A DNA stretch of 14,150 nucleotides from an uncultured Verrucomicrobiae bacterium. GTDB taxonomy: Bacteria > Verrucomicrobiota > Verrucomicrobiia > Verrucomicrobiales > Akkermansiaceae. The translations under genes and the position numbers were made by a program. Location: contig CALGOH010000146.1 in the NCBI GenBank assembly GCA_937957985.1, positions 1 through 14,150 of the forward strand, written 5' to 3'. Below the pieces are notes generated by a model, which saw only the letters and a program-made list of their open reading frames with translations, made no database searches and had not been told where the DNA came from. Below, one piece after another: positions 7,826 through 14,150 of this stretch (within the stretch, counting starts at the first letter, position 1; each line of letters opens with the position of its first letter).

Positions 7826-9316
7826 TCATTTCCCGCGGGACAGCGAGGGCAGGGTGAGGCGCAGGGCGCGGTTGCCGCGGACGAGCTGCAGGGTGGTGGC
7901 CTGCGCCGCGGCGGAGGCGACGAGCTGGCGCTCGAACTCGGTCACCGAGGAAATGGTGGTGCCGTTGATCCCGACGATGCGGTCGCCGACGATGAGATTC
8001 CCCGCCGCCAGCGAGTCGGCGAGGATCTCGGTGACGATCACGCCGATCCGCCCGTCCTGCGGCTCGCGCGTCACCACGCCGACCTTGCGCAGCACCTCGG
8101 CGACCTCGAGGCGCGAGGTCGGCCCCGGCGACACCGGCTCTTCCGGCTCGGAAACCTCCGGGCGGGCCTCCTCGATGCGGGCCTGCAGGGTGAGCGTCCT
8201 GCCATCGCGCCAGACGCCGATGTCGACGGTTTCCCCGACCCGCGAGCGCTGGACGAGGGTGAACATCTTGGTGATCGAGTCGATCGGCTCGCCCTCGTAG
8301 CTGACCACCACGTCGTCGGCCCGCAGCCCGGCCTTCTCGGCGGGTGAATCCTTTCCGACCGACACGACGCGCGCCCCGGGTCCGCGGTAGCCGATGCGGC
8401 GGCGGAATTCCGGATCGAGATCGAGGTCGAACATCCGCACGCCGAGGAACCCGCGGATCGGGCGACCGCGCCGCAGGATGGACTCGAGCGCCTCGCGGAC
8501 GTCGTTGGAGGGGATCGAGAAGCCGACGCCCTGGAAGCCCGAGTTGACCCGGTCGTCGGGCCGGTAGATCGCCGAGTTGATGCCGATGATCTCGCCCTGG
8601 AGGTTGACCAGCGGGCCGCCGGAGTTGCCGGGGTTGATCGCGGCATCGGTCTGGAACAGGTCGCGCTGGGTGTCGGACAGCGAACGCTCGAGCGCCGAGA
8701 TGATGCCCTGGGTGATCGTCTCGCCGAGGCCGAAGGGATTTCCCACGGCGAAGACGATCTGGCCGCGCCGGACCCGGGAAGAGTCGCCGAACTTGAGCGG
8801 GCGGAACTCCGCCTCGCCCGCGATCTTGAGCACCGCGATGTCGAGCAGCGGATCGTCGCCGATGAGCGTCGCGGGAAAGACCTGGCCGTTGTGCAGGCGC
8901 ACCTGGATCTCCTGCTGGCCGCGGACGACGTGGTGGTTGGTGACCACGTGGCCCTCGTGGGTGACGATCACGCCCGAGCCCTGGCCCTGGGTCGGCACCG
9001 GTCGGATGAATTGGCGGCCGAGGCCGTCGAAGAGGCGCCTGGTCTGGACGCCGGCGGTGTCGATGCTCACGACCGAGGGCACCACCGCATCGGTCAGGCG
9101 CGCATACTCGTCGTTGAGCCGGGTGAGCAGCTCGACGTCGTCGAGCTCGAGCGGCGCCTGCTGCGGCAGGGTGAAGGACTCCGGGCGGTGCGACGGCGGA
9201 TCGTCACCGAAGAGCCGCTTCACGCCCTCCGGGCCGTTGCGGATGAAATACACCGCCGCGAAGGCGACCGCGAACACGATCGCGAGTTGGAACAGTCGAC
9301 GCAGACCTTCGCTCAT
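7826..9316 (-). CDS. HtrA/DegP-family serine protease with two PDZ domains
   Basis: This 496-aa protein has an N-terminal membrane anchor or uncleaved signal (residues ~8-25), a trypsin-like domain and two PDZ domains (about 288-382 and 400-490). The catalytic triad is visible: H129 in VVTNHHVV, D159 in LLDIAVLKI and S232 in NPGNSGGPL. The GSGVIV and QTDAAINPG segments are standard for the Do family. HtrA proteins degrade or refold damaged envelope proteins in the periplasm, and PDZ1 usually gates activity. The open frame extends one codon further to a TTG at 9319; ATG 9316 is preferred. It follows the S16 protease gene by 25 bp, so the two are almost certainly one transcript. An Ala-rich stretch in PDZ2 (about residues 468-474) is slightly unusual. 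It could equally be called DegQ or DegS-like; two PDZ domains argue against DegS. Confidence 0.94.
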   Translation of the reverse strand: MSEGLRRLFQLAIVFAVAFAAVYFIRNGPEGVKRLFGDDPPSHRPESFTLPQQAPLELDDVELLTRLNDEYARLTDAVVPSVVSIDTAGVQTRRLFDGLGRQFIRPVPTQGQGSGVIVTHEGHVVTNHHVVRGQQEIQVRLHNGQVFPATLIGDDPLLDIAVLKIAGEAEFRPLKFGDSSRVRRGQIVFAVGNPFGLGETITQGIISALERSLSDTQRDLFQTDAAINPGNSGGPLVNLQGEIIGINSAIYRPDDRVNSGFQGVGFSIPSNDVREALESILRRGRPIRGFLGVRMFDLDLDPEFRRRIGYRGPGARVVSVGKDSPAEKAGLRADDVVVSYEGEPIDSITKMFTLVQRSRVGETVDIGVWRDGRTLTLQARIEEARPEVSEPEEPVSPGPTSRLEVAEVLRKVGVVTREPQDGRIGVIVTEILADSLAAGNLIVGDRIVGINGTTISSVTEFERQLVASAAAQATTLQLVRGNRALRLTLPSLSRGK

Positions 9317-9341
9317 CAATCCATGGGGGTTGCCCGGGCGG

Positions 9342-11111
9342 TCACATGCCCATGTCCTCGAGGATCTCCGGGTCCTCGATGAGTTTGCGATAGCTCGACT
9401 GCACCGTGTTCAGCTTTTCGCCGAGCCGCTCGCCGAAGTCCTCGCCGGACTCGTCTTCCTCCGGCCCCTTCGCCACGGCCTCGCACACCGCGGTCACGGC
9501 GCCGTGGTACTTTTCAAGCCGCGGGTCGATCGCCTTGCCCAGCTTGCCGAGTTCCTCCACCGCGGCCTCGGCGTCCTTCACCGCTTCCTTGTCGAACTCG
9601 AAGGCATCGTCGCTTTCCTCGCCGAGCCGCGCGGCGAACACCGCGCGACCGAGGTGGCGCAGCGTGCCGGACGCCGTGATCTCGATCTGGTTCATGGTGC
9701 CGCTGACGGTGAGCATTTTGGGCGCCTCGCCCTTGCCCTGTTGCAGCAGCAGCTTCGCCGAGAGGTGGTTCGGCATCCGCTTGAGCACCTCCTCGAGCGC
9801 GCGGTGTACCGCGGACTTTTCGAGCGAGTCGGGACCGTTCTTGCGGACCGCGACGGCGACCTTGCGGAAAAGGTCCAGCGTCTCGACCACCTCCTTCGAC
9901 TTCTCGGCGCGCGAGATCGCGTGGGCTTCCCCGAAGTCCTCGAGGGTGAAGATCTGGATGTCGAGAAGCTGGTCGATGCCGTCGAGCAGCAGGACGTCGC
10001 CGATCTCGTCGGCGTTGGCGACCGGGATGCCGACGATCTTGCATCCGCGGTTGGTCGCGCCGCGGATCTTGGCGGCGGCCCCGCCGATGCGCTGGACCAT
10101 GCCGTCGGCCGTGAGGTCGCCGGTGCAGGCGAAGTCGTCGTCCAGCTCCTCGCCGGAGATCAGCGAGTCGAGCACCAGCGCGAAGGCGGTGGCGGCGGAC
10201 GGCCCGTCCTTGGGCACGTACTTGTCCTGGAAACCGAGCTCGATCTCGTAGCCGGACGGGATCTTGTCGGGCGTGCTGTCGTAGCGGATGCGGAGGAACT
10301 TGATCACCTCCTCGAGGCAACCACCCATCATCGGGCCGACGTCCTGGTTGAAGGTGAAGACGAGGTCGTCGACATCCTCCTCGCGCAGGGCGGTCGCGTT
10401 GATCGTGGAGGCCCACCCGGCGAGGCTTCCGTTGCCGAGCTGGCGGACGACGAGGCCGTTCACGCGGCTCTGCGGCTGCGCGAACCGCTCGCCCTCGCCG
10501 CCGGGCATCTCGACCTCCTTCTTCTCGAAGACCAGCGGCTCCGGGTCCCACGGGTTGAGCTGGTGGTGGACCGGGGAACCGAGCAGCCCCCGCCACTTCG
10601 CCTCATGGCCGGCCTTCTCGAGCTGGTCGCGGGCCTCCTTGAGGCGCCCGGCCGACTCGCCGTCCGGATCGAGGCGCAGCGCGATGTCCGCGATGTAGGC
10701 GGCGCAGGCCTGGTTGGCCGCGTTGTCCTTCTTGCGCATCAGGCTGCGCACCGCGCTCGCCAGCCGACGGCTCACGCGGTTCTTCTCGGCCGATTCCCCG
10801 ACCGTTCGCCCGTTCGCCTGGAGCTGGTCGAGCGTGTCCTTCAGGCGCTCGTTGTCATCGTCCAGCCGGTGGGCGACGGCCAGGGCGTGGGCGCGGAGTT
10901 CGAAGTCGATGTCATCCTCCTCATCGAAATCCCGGGCCACCGACACCAGCGCGCCCACGACGCCGGACCGGTCGAAACGGTCCAGCTCGATCTTTTCGAC
11001 ATCGAAGATCTCCTTCTCGAGATCGGGCGGGCGATAGACATCGGCCCACGCCAGCGTGCCCGCGAGAAACACGGCACCGAGCACCAGCCGCCGCAACCAC
11101 TTCGAAAGCAT
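9342..11111 (-). CDS. Exported Lon-type (S16) protease without AAA+ domain
   Basis: The protein has 589 aa. Residues 1-23 (MLSKWLRRLVLGAVFLAGTLAWA) form a signal peptide. Residues ~70-175 hold two TPR-like helical pairs (ALAVAHRLDDDNERL, ADIALRLDPDGESAGRL). The S16 domain spans about 216-400: KYVPKDGPSAATAF gives catalytic S305 and RIGGAAAKIRG gives K348. Their spacing of 43 equals that of Ser679/Lys722 in E. coli Lon. FACTGDLTADGMV, CKIVGIPVANADEIGDV and an upstream FNQDVGPMMGGCLEE also match Lon. Residues 420-589 are an acidic helical tail. There is no Walker A or B motif, so proteolysis must be ATP-independent or adaptor-driven. The start was chosen because the signal peptide begins there; the frame is open to 11228. 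It is 25 bp before htrA and 70 bp after its paralogue. The substrate is unknown. Confidence 0.85.
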   Translation of the reverse strand: MLSKWLRRLVLGAVFLAGTLAWADVYRPPDLEKEIFDVEKIELDRFDRSGVVGALVSVARDFDEEDDIDFELRAHALAVAHRLDDDNERLKDTLDQLQANGRTVGESAEKNRVSRRLASAVRSLMRKKDNAANQACAAYIADIALRLDPDGESAGRLKEARDQLEKAGHEAKWRGLLGSPVHHQLNPWDPEPLVFEKKEVEMPGGEGERFAQPQSRVNGLVVRQLGNGSLAGWASTINATALREEDVDDLVFTFNQDVGPMMGGCLEEVIKFLRIRYDSTPDKIPSGYEIELGFQDKYVPKDGPSAATAFALVLDSLISGEELDDDFACTGDLTADGMVQRIGGAAAKIRGATNRGCKIVGIPVANADEIGDVLLLDGIDQLLDIQIFTLEDFGEAHAISRAEKSKEVVETLDLFRKVAVAVRKNGPDSLEKSAVHRALEEVLKRMPNHLSAKLLLQQGKGEAPKMLTVSGTMNQIEITASGTLRHLGRAVFAARLGEESDDAFEFDKEAVKDAEAAVEELGKLGKAIDPRLEKYHGAVTAVCEAVAKGPEEDESGEDFGERLGEKLNTVQSSYRKLIEDPEILEDMGM

Positions 11112-11112
11112 A

Positions 11113-11135
11113 AGGCCCCGATAGCGCCGGGGCCT
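11113..11135 (-). promoter_or_regulatory. Stem-loop abutting the S16 protease start codon
   Basis: AGGCCCCG (11113-11120) pairs perfectly with CGGGGCCT (11128-11135) around a 7-nt loop. On the transcribed minus strand the stem ends one base before the ATG at 11111, covering the position of a ribosome binding site. It could be a rho-independent terminator remnant of the upstream gene, though no U-tract follows, or an mRNA structure that attenuates translation of the protease. Confidence 0.6.
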
Positions 11136-11181
11136 GGTGTTGGAAAGGCAAAAGCCCCGCGGTGGCGCCCCCGGCCGGCCC

Positions 11182-12951
11182 TCACTCCCAGCGTTTTTCA
11201 AAGGGGATCTCGTAATCATCCTCGTCACCCGCCGCGGCGGTCAGCAGCTTGACGGTTTCCACATAGCTGCGCAGCACCGGCAGCACCGCCCTCCGGACCT
11301 CGAAGAACTCGCTGCCCTCCGACCGGCGGACGTCGGTGGCCACGCCGCCGATCAGTTTCACCGTGCTCATCGCCGGCGCGTAGAGCTCGTCGCGGTCGCC
11401 CACCGAGCCGTGGAGCTTCTCCAACTCGCGCAGCGACTCGCGGCACTCCTGCTCCGCATCGAGCAGGGCGCGGACCTTCAGGCCTTCCCATGACTGAGAA
11501 AACACCATCCGCATCGGCTCGAGACAGGCGCGCACCTCGCGGGCATACACCGGCCGCGGCAGACTGCGCGGCCACTGGGAGGTGCCGCGCAGCGCGAGCA
11601 TGCGGGCCGAGGCATGCTCGGGCACCAGCTCGACCACCTGGCCGAGCCGCTGCCGGGTCGAGTCGTAGCCGACGAAGCTGCCCAGCGACCGCGTCCCGCG
11701 TGCCCCGCGGATCGCATCGAAGGATTCCCGCGCCCGCATCAGGCGCTCCGGGGGCTTTCCGGAGGCGAGATCGAGCAATCCGGCGGCGTCCCCGGCCAGC
11801 AGGACCTCGTTGCAGAAAAGGAACTCCGCCTTGTCGAGGGTCAGCAACGAGGGCAGGAACTCCATCGCGGCTTCCGAAATCACCAGATTGCCATGCTCGC
11901 CCTCCGCCAGGGTCCGCAGCGTGTGCCAGAAGCCCACGGGCACTGCGAGCTCCCCGTCGTCCCGCAACGCCGCGAGAACGATGGACGGCGACTCCACGCC
12001 GGAAAACAGCGCGTCGGCCGCGACCAGCATCGCCCCGGTGGCGCTGTCGTGGTTTCGCGAGCTGAACCTCAGTCCCTCGGGGATCGAGAAGCGGAAGATC
12101 AGATGGTCCGGGAGTGACCCGTGACGCGCTTCAAGCACCGCCGTCAACTGCTCGGCCATCGTCCGCCGCTCATCGAACCGCGCCCGGTCCGGCGTCGAAA
12201 TCCTCAGCGCCTTGGGATTGCGGAGTTGCCCGTCATCCTCATCGATCTCGCCCTCGCTGATCCAGGCGTTGAGCTTCAGGGGAACGATGCGCAGCACCGG
12301 CTCGTCCTGTCCTTCGCTCGCGACCCACAAGGGAACCTTCACGCCGGTCTCGCGCAGGACCAGACGGGCGCCCTCCGGATCCTCCTTCCCGCCGTCATCG
12401 ACCGGAGGAGGCTCGGGATCCTTCTCGCGGGTGCGGAACGCATCCGCCGCCGCCACCCAGCCGTCCCAACCGCCCCGCTCGCGCTTGCCCCGCGACGCCG
12501 CCTCCGGATGCCGCGGATCGGTCCGCACCAGCACGTCGGAGAGGCACGCCGCCAGCGCCTGACCATCCTCGCCGGCCTCCGGCTGCTCCAGCCAGCCGAG
12601 CAGGTTCCACGCCCGGCTGCGGGCCACCTTCAAGGCATCCTCTTCCGGGGCGTCGGCCTCGCCGCCCTCCTGCATCGTCTCGCTCAGGTCACGGGCGCGC
12701 CGGTTCGACGGATCCAGCGCCAGCGCCAGGCCGATCAGTTGCGCCCGCGTCCGCACCTCGTCCGGCTCGCCGCCCTTGGCGTGGGCCGCCAGCGTCACGA
12801 GCTGCTGCGAAAGCCCGGTCATCGTCGCCACGTCCACCGGCAGCTTGTCCCGGCGGAACGGCGCCCCGCCTTCCTCCGGCGGGACGAAGGCGGCGAAGGC
12901 CGACCCCGCCAGCAACATGCCCAACAGCAGCCATCGATTCATCAGAGTCAT
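11182..12951 (-). CDS. Exported S16-like paralogue, probable pseudoenzyme
   Basis: This 589-aa protein has a signal peptide (residues 1-20, ending LLAGSAFA). It is alignable with the next gene in the operon over much of its length: TPR-like segments (IGLALALDPSNRRARDLSE; ACLSDVLVRTDPRHPEAA), an S16-like core (about 200-395) and a C-terminal helical region (RQRLGQVVELVPEHASARM against HRALEEVLKRMPNHLSAKL). In the core, HDSATGAMLVAADALFSG aligns without gaps with the protease's Ser motif and keeps Ser (S303). The segment that should hold the dyad lysine reads VPVGFWHTLRTLAEGEHG and has no Lys; Leu or Arg occupies the site depending on register. It is therefore probably inactive as a peptidase and may act as a subunit, adaptor or inhibitor of its neighbour. 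ATG 12951 or 12942 could start it; 12951 is given. It is the first gene of the block. Confidence 0.75.
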   Translation of the reverse strand: MTLMNRWLLLGMLLAGSAFAAFVPPEEGGAPFRRDKLPVDVATMTGLSQQLVTLAAHAKGGEPDEVRTRAQLIGLALALDPSNRRARDLSETMQEGGEADAPEEDALKVARSRAWNLLGWLEQPEAGEDGQALAACLSDVLVRTDPRHPEAASRGKRERGGWDGWVAAADAFRTREKDPEPPPVDDGGKEDPEGARLVLRETGVKVPLWVASEGQDEPVLRIVPLKLNAWISEGEIDEDDGQLRNPKALRISTPDRARFDERRTMAEQLTAVLEARHGSLPDHLIFRFSIPEGLRFSSRNHDSATGAMLVAADALFSGVESPSIVLAALRDDGELAVPVGFWHTLRTLAEGEHGNLVISEAAMEFLPSLLTLDKAEFLFCNEVLLAGDAAGLLDLASGKPPERLMRARESFDAIRGARGTRSLGSFVGYDSTRQRLGQVVELVPEHASARMLALRGTSQWPRSLPRPVYAREVRACLEPMRMVFSQSWEGLKVRALLDAEQECRESLRELEKLHGSVGDRDELYAPAMSTVKLIGGVATDVRRSEGSEFFEVRRAVLPVLRSYVETVKLLTAAAGDEDDYEIPFEKRWE

Positions 12952-13010
12952 CGTAGGGACCCGATACGCCCTTTCGCAAGCGGACATTGCGCGGCATCCG
13001 GCGGCGGGTC
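12952..13010. promoter_or_regulatory. Divergent intergenic region, S16 block versus thioesterase
   Basis: The 59 bp between two divergent start codons must hold, or overlap, the promoters of the envelope block (leftward) and the thioesterase gene (rightward). I cannot pick convincing -35/-10 pairs, which may point to a non-housekeeping sigma factor or to promoters inside the coding regions. Confidence 0.35.
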
Positions 13011-13418
13011 ATGCTCGCGCCCGTGAGCGCGCCCATCGAGATCACCACCCGCGAGGAGGTCATGTTCTTCGACACCGACTGCGGCCAGGTCGTCCACAAC
13101 CTCGCCTACCTGCGGATGATCGAGACCTGCCGCACCCGCCTCGCCGCGAAGATGGGCATGGACCTCGTCACCATGTCGGAAACGAAGCTCTTCCCCGTCG
13201 TCACCCGCACCGAGATCGACTACCGCCGCCCGGCCAGGCTCGGCGACTGGCTCCTCATCCACGGCAGGCTCGGCGAGGTCGGCGCCGCAAGGTTCTGGTG
13301 CGAGTTCGAGATGCACCGCGAGAACGACGACACCCTCCTCATCACCGCCCGCCAGGCCCTCGCCCTCGTCCAGATGCCGGAGGGCCGGCCTGTTAGATTG
13401 CCGAAGGAGTGGCGCTGA
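13011..13418 (+). CDS. Hotdog-fold acyl-CoA thioesterase, 4HBT/YbgC-like
   Basis: This 135-aa cytoplasmic protein has the 4-hydroxybenzoyl-CoA thioesterase signature VMFFDTDCGQVVHNLAYLRM near residues 18-38, with the catalytic Asp in the FDTDCGQV segment and the following Asn/Tyr of the hotdog helix. TRTEIDYRRPARLGDWLLI and ARFWCEFEMHR are typical central strands. Such enzymes hydrolyse short- or medium-chain acyl-CoA or aromatic acyl-CoA thioesters, and YbgC homologues are associated with the Tol-Pal envelope machinery. No tol or menaquinone gene is adjacent, so the substrate is open. ATG 13011 is taken; an in-frame TTG lies 24 nt upstream. Its last 26 bp overlap the 3' end of the convergent PIN toxin gene. 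Confidence 0.87.
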   Translation: MLAPVSAPIEITTREEVMFFDTDCGQVVHNLAYLRMIETCRTRLAAKMGMDLVTMSETKLFPVVTRTEIDYRRPARLGDWLLIHGRLGEVGAARFWCEFEMHRENDDTLLITARQALALVQMPEGRPVRLPKEWR

Positions 13419-13833
13419 GGGCGCTCCGTCCCCCACCCGGCGTGATCAGCTTCACCTGCGGAAAGTAGGTTGCATAGCGGCCGGTGTCGCGAGTCAGCAG
13501 GCGGTGACCCGCCGCCGACGCATGGCCGCCGACGAAGAAGTCGGGAAGTACGAAGTCTTTAGTACCTCCGCGCCGCTTGTAGCCGCGGAACGCGCGCGCG
13601 GCAACGAACAGCCCTTCACGCGGGATCTCCTCGTAGCCGAATCCGAAACGCTTCACGAGCTCGTCCACCTCCGCCGCCGACTCGAAGCCGAAGGCCAGCT
13701 CGGCGTAGATCGCCGGGTCGATGACGAGGCCGAGGTCCTCGTGCTCCTCCAGCATCCGCACCGCCCAGCCGGCCCACTCCGGATCATCCGTGAGCACGTC
13801 GAGGATCACATTGGTATCGACCAGCACCGCCAT
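13393..13833 (-). CDS. PIN-domain toxin (VapC family)
   Basis: This 146-aa protein has all four PIN acidic residues: D6 in MAVLVDTNVILDVL, E45 in PAIYAELAFGF, D98 in LPDFFVGGHAS and D116 in LLTRDTGRYATYFP. It is therefore a complete, probably active Mg-dependent ribonuclease toxin, most likely acting on tRNA or rRNA as VapC proteins do. The ATG at 13833 overlaps the antitoxin TGA by one base (TGATG); a longer in-frame extension to 13860 lies inside the antitoxin gene and is rejected. After the usual family end near YFPQVKLITP there is a 14-residue Gly/Ser/Ala tail that overlaps the thioesterase gene on the other strand. This suggests an original stop was lost. Confidence 0.93.
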   Translation of the reverse strand: MAVLVDTNVILDVLTDDPEWAGWAVRMLEEHEDLGLVIDPAIYAELAFGFESAAEVDELVKRFGFGYEEIPREGLFVAARAFRGYKRRGGTKDFVLPDFFVGGHASAAGHRLLTRDTGRYATYFPQVKLITPGGGRSALSATPSAI

Positions 13834-14066
13834 CAGTCGCCGCGGGTCGATTCCAGCCACTGATCGGTCGAAAGCCCCGCTTTGCGGCTCCCCCGCAAGG
13901 CCTCGAAGCGGCTGCCGGCCGCAACGGGCTCGTCAAGGCTGTCGGCCTTCTCCACCACCACCCGCCCGTCCCGAATCCGGAATTCCACTTCCGAATGCGC
14001 AGCCACTCCGAGAAACCGCCGGATGTGCTTCGGAATCGTCACCTGGCCCTTGGTGGTGAGCTTCAT
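13833..14066 (-). CDS. AbrB/MazE-fold antitoxin (VapB-like)
   Basis: The 77-aa protein opens with MKLTTKGQVTIPKHIRRFLG, the swapped-hairpin SpoVT/AbrB DNA-binding motif, followed by EVEFRIRDGRVVVEKA. The C-terminal half (GSRFEALRGSRKAGLSTDQW) is the toxin-binding tail. It pairs with the PIN gene directly downstream, sharing one base. Antitoxins of this type usually repress their own promoter, and a direct repeat overlies the -10 region here. There is no Shine-Dalgarno sequence before the ATG. Confidence 0.92.
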   Translation of the reverse strand: MKLTTKGQVTIPKHIRRFLGVAAHSEVEFRIRDGRVVVEKADSLDEPVAAGSRFEALRGSRKAGLSTDQWLESTRGD

Positions 14067-14100
14067 GGTATTACTTTATTGGGTATTACCTATCTGACAA
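14067..14100 (-). promoter_or_regulatory. Promoter and operator of the AbrB/PIN module
   Basis: On the minus strand, TTGTCA (14095-14100, five of six matches) and TAAAGT (14073-14078, four of six) are 16 nt apart; the -10 ends 6 nt from the antitoxin ATG. A direct repeat GGTATTAC (14067-14074 and 14082-14089, 15 bp apart on the plus strand) flanks and covers the -10, a probable AbrB-type operator. The AT-rich composition stands out against the surrounding GC-rich DNA. Bases 14101-14150 hold nothing I recognise. Confidence 0.62.
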
Positions 14101-14150
14101 GTTCGGAGTTCTGGACACAAGGTCATACTTGCGGCGCTGCCAGAGAGCGC

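Noticed and set aside
8577..11252. 891-aa plus-strand open frame opposite HtrA and the S16 protease
   Set aside because: It spans two clear minus-strand genes and shows only low-complexity Ser/Arg then Leu/Val/Glu sequence without motifs.

Overview
This is a GC-rich, gene-dense bacterial chromosome segment. Exported proteins dominate: a sialate-O-acetylesterase-type SGNH esterase, HtrA, an OmpA-domain protein, an M23 peptidase and two Lon-type (S16) proteins with signal peptides. A usable Shine-Dalgarno sequence is almost never present, and the codons favour C/G at third positions, which opens long antisense shadow frames. An envelope of this kind with the SGNH esterase architecture suggests a Gram-negative member of the Planctomycetota/Verrucomicrobiota group, most likely Verrucomicrobiota. 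That placement is inference; no marker gene here proves it.

Layout. (1) 3-1100, plus strand: trpB without its first ~30 codons. (2) 1185-2755, minus strand: two type II toxin-antitoxin (TA) modules, a TIGR02574-type antitoxin with a RelE/ParE toxin and a ribbon-helix-helix-like antitoxin with a PIN toxin, separated by a structured intergenic stretch. (3) 2938-5370, minus strand: a large exported SGNH esterase with an inserted PA14-like domain. (4) 5511-12951, minus strand: an envelope block that reads, in transcription order, inactive-looking S16 paralogue, exported S16 protease, HtrA serine protease, OmpA-domain protein, M23 peptidase. (5) 13011-13418, plus strand: a hotdog thioesterase, divergent from the envelope block. 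(6) 13393-14100, minus strand: a third TA module, AbrB antitoxin with PIN toxin.

How the genes work together. The envelope block looks like a periplasmic proteolysis and cell-wall module: two signal-peptide proteins carrying a Lon-type proteolytic fold without any AAA+ domain, an inner-membrane-anchored HtrA, a peptidoglycan-binding OmpA domain on a membrane anchor and a membrane-anchored LytM-type endopeptidase. The two S16 proteins have the same predicted length (589 aa) and are alignable over most of it. One keeps the Ser-Lys dyad at exactly Lon spacing; the other keeps only the Ser. This enzyme/pseudoenzyme pair next to HtrA is the best candidate in the window for something not yet described.

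A second pattern concerns the three TA modules. In each, the best -10 hexamer ends exactly 6 nt before the antitoxin ATG, so that transcription should start on the A of the start codon (leaderless mRNA). In two of them the promoter is overlaid by repeats that look like antitoxin operators. I saw no tRNA, rRNA, CRISPR array, transposase or phage gene.
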